NCBI GenBank assembly: GCA_001829505.1
Contig: MIBK01000231.1
Coordinates: 5,105-11,603, forward strand
Direction: 5' to 3'
From: Spirochaetes bacterium RBG_16_67_19
GTDB taxonomy: Bacteria > Spirochaetota > Spirochaetia > SZUA-6 > DRHE01
Length of the DNA stretch: 6,499 bases
Under the pieces are notes generated by a model, which made no database searches, had not been told where the DNA came from, and saw only the letters and a program-made list of their open reading frames with translations. Within the stretch, counting starts at the first letter, position 1; each line of letters opens with the position of its first letter. Below, one piece after another: positions 1 through 6,499 of the stretch. Made by a program: the position numbers and the translations under genes.

Positions 1-286
1 CGCCGGCGGCGTTGACCCGCACCTTGATGTCCCGCAGATCCAGCTGCGGGAAGCGCTGCCGGATCCGGGCCAGGATGGGCTTCTTCTGCATCAAAAAGAG
101 CTGCATCCAGCCGGGGTGGTCGGCCTCCACCAATAGGCTGTGGTGGCGGACCTCGTAGGCCCGGCAGTGCTCTGCCAGGGACGGGCCGGCGATCTCCTGC
201 CACCCGCCGAACAGGGAGTGGAAGGCCGGGGCGCCTGCCGGGCCTTTCTCCAGCAGGCGGGCCAGGATCTCCTCCGCCTTCTTCAT
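1..286 (-). CDS. dciA: DciA/DUF721 family helicase-loading protein, partial (N-terminal 95 residues)
   Basis: The gene starts with ATG at 286-284 and runs off the left edge, so only about 95 residues are visible (begins MKKAEEILARLL). Visible family features are a W-x-x-I-x-G-x-x-L-x-x-H pattern (W29, I32, G34, L37, H40), a short strand 'SLLVEADHPGW' ending in W60, then a basic helix with 'KKPILARIRQRFP'. This is the DUF721/DciA N-terminal domain. DciA is the ancestral loader or partner of replicative helicase DnaB in bacteria lacking DnaC or DnaI; that role is family knowledge. The ATG overlaps the recF stop in an ATGA junction. A good Shine-Dalgarno GGAGG lies at 296-292 on the minus strand, 5 nt before the ATG, inside recF. 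Position as the last gene after dnaA-dnaN-recF is common for this family in several phyla. The C-terminal part, which carries the variable extension, is outside the window. Confidence 0.85.
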   Translation of the reverse strand, partial: MKKAEEILARLLEKGPAGAPAFHSLFGGWQEIAGPSLAEHCRAYEVRHHSLLVEADHPGWMQLFLMQKKPILARIRQRFPQLDLRDIKVRVNAAG

Positions 287-1365
287 GCCTGCCTCCGCAG
301 CTCCCCGGCCTCCACCCGATACACCAGGGTCTGCGGGCCCCGCAGGCCCAGGAACTGCTCGTCGGGCAGGAAAGTGAAGAAGGCCTGGTCGTATTCCGGG
401 ATCTCCCCCAGGAAGCGCTCCCGGCGCGCGAAGTCCAGCTCCAACAGCACGTCGTCCAGGAGCAGCACCGGCTGCCGGCCGGTCTTGGCCTGGTAGAAAC
501 GGGTCTGGGCCACCCGCAGCAGCAGGGAGCCCAGGCGCACCTGGCCGGTGGAGGCCTGGTGGGCGAACTCGCGGCTGCCCTGCAGCAGCAGGAAGCGGTC
601 CCGATGGGGCCCCGTGGTGGTGGCCGCGAAGCGCAGGTCCACCGGCAGGGACCTCTCCAGCTCCTTCTCCACCTCGCTGACCGTGGCCCCCTTCCAGCAG
701 GGACGGTACTGGATGCGGACCTCCTCCTCCAGCCCGGAAACCCGCCCGAAAAGGGGGGTCAGGGTGCGGTTGAACTCCTCCACCACCTGGGCCCGACGCT
801 CCCGGATGCGCAGGCCCAGCTCGGCCAGCGACCTTCCGGCGGCGGCCAGCAGGTCGCGCCCGGACTCCCGCAGCAGCAGGTTGCGGGCCTTCAGGGCGCG
901 GCGGTAGGCCCGCAGCAGGCTCACGAACAGGGGATCGAACAGGCCCAGGACCTGGTTGAAGAACCGGCGGCGCATCTCCGGGGAGCCGGTGACGGTCTCC
1001 AGATCCTGGTGGGAGAACAGGATGCAGGGGATGTTCTCGATGAGCTGGAGGCGGTCCCGGACGTTCTTGCCGTCCACGTGGATCTCCTTGCCCCCCTGCC
1101 GGTCCAGGCGGATGGCCACCGCGCGGCCCACCCCGTCGCTCGCGAAGCTTCCCCGCACCAGGGCGTCTTCTTCGCCGTGCCGGATCAGGCGCTGGTCGGC
1201 GGCGGTGCGGAAGGAGCCGCCGTAGGCCAGCAGGTACACCGCCTCCAGGAAGTTGGTCTTGCCCTGGCCGTTTTCCCCGACCAGGAACACCTGGGGGGCT
1301 TCCAGCGGCACCTCGGCTCCCGACAGGTTGCGGAAGTTCTGGCTGCCGATGGACAGGAAGCCCAT
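283..1365 (-). CDS. recF: DNA replication/repair protein RecF (SMC-like ABC ATPase)
   Basis: A 360-residue protein, close to the usual 350-370. RecF is a cytosolic ABC-type ATPase that binds single-/double-strand junctions and, with RecO and RecR, helps load RecA on gaps at stalled forks. The N-terminus has the family opening 'SIGSQNFRNL'. Walker A is GENGQGKT at residues 30-37. The ABC signature region is STGQ at 272-275. Walker B ends in D304-D305 ('VLLLDD'), and the following D-loop reads LELD (308-311), where many RecF proteins have SELD. The start codon ATG (1365-1363) shares its A with the dnaN TGA stop (TGATG). No strong Shine-Dalgarno sequence precedes it, so translation probably depends on termination of dnaN. 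The end overlaps the next gene by 4 nt (ATGA). It is complete, with no frameshift or missing ATPase motif. Confidence 0.97.
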   Translation of the reverse strand: MGFLSIGSQNFRNLSGAEVPLEAPQVFLVGENGQGKTNFLEAVYLLAYGGSFRTAADQRLIRHGEEDALVRGSFASDGVGRAVAIRLDRQGGKEIHVDGKNVRDRLQLIENIPCILFSHQDLETVTGSPEMRRRFFNQVLGLFDPLFVSLLRAYRRALKARNLLLRESGRDLLAAAGRSLAELGLRIRERRAQVVEEFNRTLTPLFGRVSGLEEEVRIQYRPCWKGATVSEVEKELERSLPVDLRFAATTTGPHRDRFLLLQGSREFAHQASTGQVRLGSLLLRVAQTRFYQAKTGRQPVLLLDDVLLELDFARRERFLGEIPEYDQAFFTFLPDEQFLGLRGPQTLVYRVEAGELRRQA

Positions 1366-2471
1366 CAGCCGATCTGCATGGGCATGATGATGTGGAAGTA
1401 GTCCTTTTCCGGCACGGGTTTCATGGTGATAGCCTTGTCGGCCTCGGTGAACTCCAGGGCCACGGTCTGCTCGGAGGTCTCCTTCAGGGGCTCCAGCAGG
1501 TAGCCGTAGTTGGCGGCGATGGTCATGGCCGGCCCGTCGTACTCGCAGGGCATCTGCTCCTTGGCCATGCCGATTTCCCCCTCCGAGGAGCTGACTTCCA
1601 GGTTGCCCGGCTCCACGCTGATCTGCACGCGGCGCGACTTCTCCTCCACCAGCAGCGACACGCGCCGCAGGGCGGCCTGCAGGCTGTCCCGGCTCACCGT
1701 GAGGCGATGCTCCTGGCTCTTGGGGATCACCCGCTGGTAGTTGGGGAACTGGGCGTCGATCAGGTTGGAGGCGATGCGCAGCTGGCCGAAGCGCACGAAC
1801 AGGCTGTTCTCGCTGATGGCCAGGCTCAGGTTGCCCTCCCCGGCGCAGAGCTTGCGGATCAGGTGCAGGATCTTGGGCGGGATGATGACCCCCTTGAAGT
1901 CCCCCACCTTGGCCTCGGCGCTCTTGGCGACGTAGGACAGGCGCCGCCCGTCGGTAGCCACCATGACCAGCTTGTCGTCGGTCTTCTCGAAGTACACCCC
2001 GTTCATGAAGTAGCGGGTCTCGTCACTGGAGACGGCGAACAGGGTCTTGGCGATCATGTCCAGGAACTCGGCCTGGGGGAACTCGAAGAAGGCCTCCTCG
2101 CCGATCTCCTTGAGCTCCGGATACTTGTCCGAGGGGATGGATTTGAGCTTGAAGTCGATCTTCTGGAACACCGGACGGATGTAGAGCATGCCGTCGGACT
2201 GCAGCTCCACCTCCACTTCCCCCTCCGGCAGGCTGCGCAGGATGCCCAGGAACTTGTCGCAGAACACCGTGACGGTGCCCGAGGACTTGGTTTCCACCGC
2301 GATCTGGGTCTGGAAGCTGACCTTCAGGTCGGTGGCCTTGATGGCGAGGAGGTTGTCGCGGTTCTCCAGCAGGACGTTGGAAAGGATGGAGAGGGTGTTG
2401 CGCGAGGAGATGATCTCCTGGGCGACGGCGATTTCCTTGACGATCAGCTCTTTTTCGCAGGAAAAGTGCAT
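1365..2471 (-). CDS. dnaN: DNA polymerase III beta subunit (sliding clamp)
   Basis: A 368-residue protein, the standard length for bacterial beta clamps (E. coli 366). It forms the dimeric ring that tethers polymerase III and many repair proteins to DNA. Recognisable features are the N-terminal domain with 'ISILSNVLLE'-like sequence (residues about 26-36, here LSILSNVLLE) and 'IKATDLKVSFQT'. The middle domain carries 'MVATDGRRLSYV' and the 'LIDAQFPNYQRVIP' strand. The C-terminal motif is 'FHIIMPMQIG', the equivalent of the usual IMPMRL that lines the partner-binding pocket. The N-terminus (MHFSCEKELIVKEIAVAQEI) resembles spirochaete DnaN as I remember it. ATG at 2471-2469 is chosen because a consensus AAGGAG lies 6 nt upstream (2483-2478). 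It is separated from dnaA by 198 nt, so it may have its own promoter or be read through from dnaA. It is coupled to recF by a TGATG junction. Confidence 0.98.
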   Translation of the reverse strand: MHFSCEKELIVKEIAVAQEIISSRNTLSILSNVLLENRDNLLAIKATDLKVSFQTQIAVETKSSGTVTVFCDKFLGILRSLPEGEVEVELQSDGMLYIRPVFQKIDFKLKSIPSDKYPELKEIGEEAFFEFPQAEFLDMIAKTLFAVSSDETRYFMNGVYFEKTDDKLVMVATDGRRLSYVAKSAEAKVGDFKGVIIPPKILHLIRKLCAGEGNLSLAISENSLFVRFGQLRIASNLIDAQFPNYQRVIPKSQEHRLTVSRDSLQAALRRVSLLVEEKSRRVQISVEPGNLEVSSSEGEIGMAKEQMPCEYDGPAMTIAANYGYLLEPLKETSEQTVALEFTEADKAITMKPVPEKDYFHIIMPMQIG

Positions 2472-2477
2472 CGTCTT

Positions 2478-2483
2478 CTCCTT
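2478..2483 (-). promoter_or_regulatory. Shine-Dalgarno of dnaN
   Basis: On the minus strand AAGGAG reads from 2483 to 2478, followed by 6 nt and then the dnaN ATG. It fixes the dnaN start. The surrounding leader (2484-2508) is unusually AT-rich for this window. Confidence 0.85.
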
Positions 2484-2554
2484 CTAATTCTAACTAGATA
2501 AATAGAAGAGGTGGTACTAGAAGCTGTGGATATCCGGAAAAGCGCGGCATCCCC

Positions 2555-2565
2555 TTGCCGGGCAA
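2555..2565. repeat. Perfect palindrome TTGCCGGGCAA
   Basis: Five-base arms TTGCC and GGCAA flank a central G in the dnaA-dnaN gap. It could be a dimeric regulator's operator upstream of dnaN, a small hairpin in the dnaA-dnaN transcript, or chance. No matching copy was noticed elsewhere in the window. Confidence 0.4.
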
Positions 2566-2669
2566 CGAGATCGTCCACTTGAAACCTAACGCCCCTTTCC
2601 ACAATCCATCAACAATGCTCCCAACCGGCGTCATTATGCACCGGTTTTCCACCGGAAGACAACAGCGCG

Positions 2670-4094
2670 TCAGGAAGGCGCGCGGTATTCCTTGATGCTG
2701 CGGGTCAGGTGCTGGATGGCCGGGGCCAGGGTCGGGTCGGTCTTGATGCGATCCTCGATGCGCTGGCAGGCGTGCATGACCGTGGTGTGGTCCCGGCCGC
2801 CGAACTCCAGGCCCACCTCGGTCGTGGAGAACTCGGTCAGATCGCGGGAAATGTACATGGCCAACTGGCGGGGGAAGGCGATGGCCTTGCTGCGCTTCTT
2901 GCCCTTCAGGTCGTTGAGGGACAGGCCGAAGTATTCGCCGACCACCCGCTGCACCAGGTCGATGGTCACGTTCTTCTGGTCGTATCCGGTGAAGAAGTCC
3001 TTGAGCTGCCGCTCGGCGATCTCCAGGGTGACGGTCTTGTTGACCAGCTCGGCGTAGGCGATGAGCTTGGTCAGGGCCTTTTCCAGGTCGCGGACGTTGG
3101 TCTTGATGTTCTGGCAGATCAGCTCCACGACTTCTTCCGGCAGGGCGACCTTCTTTTCCTCGATCTTTTTCTTGAGGATGGCGATGCGGGTTTCATAGTT
3201 CGGGGGCTGCAGGTCCACGTTCAGACCGCGCTCGAAACGGCTGCGCAGGCGGTCGGAGAGCTTCTTGAGCTCGGAAACCGGGCGGTCGGCGGTGAAGACC
3301 ATCTGCTTGTTGGCGTCGTACAGGGCGTTGAAGGTGTGGAACAGCTCCTCCTGGGTCTCCACCTTGCCGGGCAGGAAGTGCACGTCGTCGATCAGCAGCA
3401 TGTCCACAGAACGGTACTTGTTCTTGAAGCGGTGGCTGGTGTTCTCCTTGATGGCCAGGATGAACTCGTTGGTGAAGGTTTCGGCGGTGACGTAGACCAC
3501 CTTCAGGTCCTCGAACTCCTGCCAGGCGGAGTTGCCGATGGCCTGCAGCAGATGAGTCTTGCCCAGGCCGACCCCGCCGTAGATCATGCAGGGGTTGTAG
3601 GCCTTGCCGGGGTTGCGGGCGATGGCGAAGGCGGCCATGTAGGCGAAATCGTTGTTCTCGCCGCGCACGAAACGCTCGAAATTGTACTCGGTGTTGAGCT
3701 GGCCCTGGGGCCTGCGGCCCTTGCGGGGGGCGGGGGAGGCCTTCGGCCGTTCGGCGGGCGGGTCACGCCCCTGGGGCGCTTCGCGCCCGGCAGCCTGCGG
3801 GCGGTCCGAGCCTTTTTCGGGCTTTTCCGGCTCTTTCTGCTGGATCTTGAAGGTCAGGGCGATCTTGTGGCCGGAAAGCTCGAAGAGCTTGGCCTCGATC
3901 CGGCGCAGGTAGCGCTGGCTGACCTGGTCCTTGTAGAAGGTGGAGGGCACCCCGATCACGATCTGGGAGTCGTTGGAAGCCAGGTACTCCATATTTCGAA
4001 TCCACATCAGGAATTCCTGCTCGCTGATTTCCTCCTGGATCTGGCTCACGCCCTCCTTCCAGAAGACCTCGTAGTTCCACTCGCCGGCTTTCAT
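2670..4094 (-). CDS. dnaA: Chromosomal replication initiator protein DnaA
   Basis: A 474-residue AAA+ initiator that binds DnaA boxes, forms a filament at oriC and melts the DNA. Domain I (residues about 1-85, with 'ISEQEFLMWIRNMEYL') mediates self-contact and helicase contact. Domain II (about 86-135) is a Pro/Arg/Lys-rich flexible linker. Domain III has Walker A GGVGLGKT (173-180), Walker B LLIDDVHF (D236, D237) and the arginine-finger region 'RLRSRFERGL' (282-291). Domain IV (about 375-474) is the helix-turn-helix DNA-binding part, with the DnaA signature GGRDHTTVMHAC (432-443). All key residues are present. ATG 4094-4092 is preceded by GGGAG (4103-4099) with a 4-nt gap. DnaA-box-like sites at 4118-4137 lie in its leader, suggesting the usual autorepression (inference). 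It is transcribed away from gyrB across the candidate origin. Confidence 0.99.
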   Translation of the reverse strand: MKAGEWNYEVFWKEGVSQIQEEISEQEFLMWIRNMEYLASNDSQIVIGVPSTFYKDQVSQRYLRRIEAKLFELSGHKIALTFKIQQKEPEKPEKGSDRPQAAGREAPQGRDPPAERPKASPAPRKGRRPQGQLNTEYNFERFVRGENNDFAYMAAFAIARNPGKAYNPCMIYGGVGLGKTHLLQAIGNSAWQEFEDLKVVYVTAETFTNEFILAIKENTSHRFKNKYRSVDMLLIDDVHFLPGKVETQEELFHTFNALYDANKQMVFTADRPVSELKKLSDRLRSRFERGLNVDLQPPNYETRIAILKKKIEEKKVALPEEVVELICQNIKTNVRDLEKALTKLIAYAELVNKTVTLEIAERQLKDFFTGYDQKNVTIDLVQRVVGEYFGLSLNDLKGKKRSKAIAFPRQLAMYISRDLTEFSTTEVGLEFGGRDHTTVMHACQRIEDRIKTDPTLAPAIQHLTRSIKEYRAPS

Positions 4095-4098
4095 GCAA

Positions 4099-4103
4099 CT
4101 CCC
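4099..4103 (-). promoter_or_regulatory. Shine-Dalgarno of dnaA, one of two tandem copies
   Basis: On the minus strand GGGAG reads from 4103 to 4099, 4 nt before the ATG. The same octamer (plus-strand ACTCCCAA) occurs at 4098-4105 and again at 4109-4116, exactly 11 bp apart. The upstream copy is too far from the ATG to serve as a ribosome site, so the repeat may have a DNA-binding rather than a translational role (inference). Confidence 0.65.
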
Positions 4104-4113
4104 AACCTACTCC

Positions 4114-4219
4114 CAAGATATGCACAGTCTGTCCACATTTTTCCGATTTGCTTTAGCAGCAAGGAATTAAACACGGCGACGCGGGAAACATATAAACGGA
4201 AATGTAGTGTCATATCTTG
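4114..4219. repeat. 9-bp inverted repeat CAAGATATG ... CATATCTTG
   Basis: The arms are 4114-4122 and 4211-4219, perfectly complementary, with 88 nt between them. The inner flanks are also alike: CACA follows the left arm, and the complement ACAC follows the right. The left arm overlaps the first DnaA-box-like site at 4118. This could be paired binding sites at the two edges of the dnaA promoter region. Confidence 0.45.
4118..4137 (+). promoter_or_regulatory. Tandem pair of degenerate DnaA boxes in the dnaA leader
   Basis: ATATGCACA (4118-4126) matches TTATNCACA at 8 of 9 positions. CTGTCCACA (4129-4137) matches 7 of 9. They have the same orientation with a 2-nt gap, so they start 11 bp apart and would face the same side of the helix. 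They lie 24-43 nt upstream of the dnaA ATG. An imperfect palindrome centred on ACAGTCTGT (4124-4132) spans the junction. Confidence 0.6.
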
Positions 4220-4250
4220 TTATGGATAAAGGAAATAGAATACACGATTT
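4186..4250. other. AT-rich block, probable DNA unwinding element
   Basis: I count 18 G/C in 65 bases (about 28%), against a window that is mostly above 60%. It sits between the two DnaA-box pairs and contains one reverse box. It is the longest AT-rich stretch in the window, so it is the natural place for strand opening. Melting is inferred from composition only. Confidence 0.6.
4221..4229 (-). promoter_or_regulatory. DnaA box, reverse orientation
   Basis: TATGGATAA on the plus strand is TTATCCATA on the minus strand, one mismatch from TTATCCACA. It lies inside the AT-rich block, facing opposite to the two flanking pairs. Confidence 0.55.
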
Positions 4251-4324
4251 GCATGGTGGGCCTTTTTGCCCCGCGGGCAGGTTCGTGAGCGCGCCGGACG
4301 ACGGCGAATCGGCTCGAATGCAAC

Positions 4325-4344
4325 TTATCCACAGATCGTACACA
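4325..4344 (+). promoter_or_regulatory. Perfect DnaA box plus a weak tandem partner
   Basis: TTATCCACA (4325-4333) is the exact high-affinity DnaA box and the only perfect one I see in the gap. TCGTACACA (4336-4344) matches TTATNCACA at 7 of 9 positions, in the same orientation, after a 2-nt gap. The 11-bp step is the same as in the pair at 4118-4137. Confidence 0.85.
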
Positions 4345-4394
4345 GCCTCGAAAGTCCGATTCTACAGCAAGGACCGGGCCATTGCAAGAGCGGC

Positions 4395-4404
4395 GGGCCG
4401 GCCC
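4395..4404. repeat. Perfect palindrome GGGCCGGCCC upstream of the gyrB promoter
   Basis: This 10-bp perfect palindrome ends 4 bp before the predicted -35 hexamer of gyrB. It is followed by a T-rich spacer (4414-4419 is six T). A terminator on the plus strand is unlikely because no gene lies upstream on that strand. It may be a regulator site or simple GC-rich chance. Confidence 0.35.
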
Positions 4405-4408
4405 ACCC

Positions 4409-6389
<1,981 letters not shown>

Positions 6390-6395
6390 GAGCCT

Positions 6396-6400
6396 AGGAG
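6396..6400 (+). promoter_or_regulatory. Shine-Dalgarno that fixes the GTG start of gyrA
   Basis: AGGAG lies 9 nt before GTG at 6410-6412, in the 20-nt gap after the gyrB stop (TAA, 6387-6389). No ATG in the gyrA frame lies between them, so GTG is the likely start. Confidence 0.8.
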
Positions 6401-6409
6401 CGAACCATC

Positions 6410-6499
6410 GTGGCCGAAACCAAAGGGAAAGTCATACCCGTAGCCATCGAGGATGAGGTCCGGACGTCGTACCTCAACTACGCCATGTCCGTCATCGTC
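6410..6499 (+). CDS. gyrA: DNA gyrase subunit A, partial (first 30 residues)
   Basis: From GTG the frame reads MAETKGKVIPVAIEDEVRTS and then YLNYAMSVIV up to the window edge. The 'IEDEVRTSYLNYAMSVIV' segment is the highly conserved GyrA N-terminus, just before 'GRALPDVRDGLKPVHRR' in other bacteria. ParC shares this motif, but position directly behind gyrB makes GyrA the sound choice. GyrA is the DNA-cleaving subunit. Its catalytic tyrosine, quinolone-region residues and C-terminal wrapping domain all lie outside the window. It is cotranscribed with gyrB, with no room for a promoter in the 20-nt gap. Confidence 0.96.
   Translation, partial: MAETKGKVIPVAIEDEVRTSYLNYAMSVIV

Larger units (their letters stand above)
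2472..2669. other. dnaA-dnaN intergenic region with DnaA-box-like sites; possible second origin part
   Basis: This 198-nt gap has no credible gene. DnaA-box-like 9-mers are TGTGGATAT at 2525-2533 (minus-strand ATATCCACA, 8/9 to TTATNCACA), TCGTCCACT at 2571-2579 (6/9), CTTTCCACA at 2595-2603 (7/9) and TTTTCCACC at 2645-2653 (7/9). Next to the first site, 2484-2508 is about 24% GC (6 of 25). An 11-bp perfect palindrome TTGCCGGGCAA occupies 2555-2565. A short hairpin CCGGT-ttttcc-type (2641-2645 pairing with 2651-2655) lies just past the dnaA stop, but has no U-tract, so it is not a convincing terminator. In Bacillus subtilis the equivalent gap holds the unwinding part of a bipartite origin. 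Whether this one does is inference. Confidence 0.45.
4118..4373 (+). repeat. Two diverged copies of a ~50-bp module flanking the AT-rich core
   Basis: Copy one is 4118-4165 and copy two is 4325-4373. The first 20 bases (the box pairs) agree at 14 positions with no gaps. Then both have TCCGATT (4142-4148 and 4355-4361) followed by AGCAAGGA (4158-4165 and 4366-4373). The spacing inside differs: 4 versus 10 nt before TCCGATT and 9 versus 4 nt after it. Order and orientation are conserved. This looks like a duplicated or convergently kept initiator-binding module. Chance cannot be fully excluded for such short blocks. Confidence 0.5.

Noticed and set aside
1392..2501. A 369-codon open frame antisense to dnaN
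   Set aside because: Same cause: a GC-rich shadow of an unmistakable clamp gene, with a repetitive Gly/Leu/Gln/Asp product.
2641..2655. Hairpin CCGGT/ACCGG just past the dnaA stop as a terminator
   Set aside because: The stem is 5 bp and no run of U follows on the dnaA transcript. Intrinsic termination is unlikely.
4187..4213. Possible dnaA promoter on the minus strand (ATGACA, then TATGTT)
   Set aside because: The -35 matches 5 of 6, but the -10 matches only 4 of 6 and the spacer is 15 bp. Other weak pairs in this AT-rich stretch score about as well, so I cannot place the dnaA start of transcription.
2709..4229. A 506-codon open frame antisense to dnaA that extends into the origin gap
   Set aside because: DnaA is beyond doubt on the other strand. 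The antisense product is a low-complexity Gly/Val/Leu/Asp/Glu-rich shadow typical of GC-rich DNA and has no recognisable domain.

Overview
This is a chromosomal replication-origin neighbourhood made entirely of core replication genes. The window reads as GC-rich (roughly 60-65% by eye). The gene order and protein details fit a GC-rich member of the Spirochaetes. DnaN opens with a form resembling Treponema DnaN. The run dnaA-dnaN-recF-DUF721 is placed next to gyrB-gyrA, a layout I recall from spirochaete origins. That assignment is recalled family resemblance, not a search result. The phylum is moderately confident and no genus is claimed.

Layout from left to right. On the minus strand, transcribed leftwards from the centre, lie dnaA (4094 to 2670), a 198-base gap, dnaN (2471 to 1365), recF (1365 to 283) and the start of a DciA/DUF721 gene (286 leftwards, cut by the window edge). 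The dnaN/recF junction is TGATG and the recF/dciA junction is ATGA, so these three are translationally coupled. A 387-base gap (4095-4481) follows. On the plus strand, transcribed rightwards, lie gyrB (4482-6389) and, 20 bases later, gyrA from a GTG start at 6410, also cut by the window edge.

The 387-base gap is the best oriC candidate. It has one perfect DnaA box (TTATCCACA, 4325-4333) and several degenerate ones. It also has an AT-rich stretch of about 28% GC (4186-4250) and divergent flanking genes that would all run with the replication forks. Its architecture is the most interesting thing here. Two head-to-tail DnaA-box pairs with the same 11-bp step, each followed by the same two short sequence blocks, sit on either side of the AT-rich core. 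The left pair lies in an 11-bp periodic series that continues through the dnaA leader to its start codon. The dnaA-dnaN gap has a second, weaker set of DnaA-box-like sites next to an AT-rich patch, so a bipartite origin is possible.

Functionally, DnaA opens the origin, DciA helps load the replicative helicase, DnaN is the polymerase clamp, RecF aids gap repair at stalled forks, and GyrA/GyrB remove the positive supercoils ahead of the fork. I found no mobile element, CRISPR array, RNA gene or accessory system. The coding part is ordinary; the novelty, if any, lies in the origin architecture and one unusual GyrB residue.
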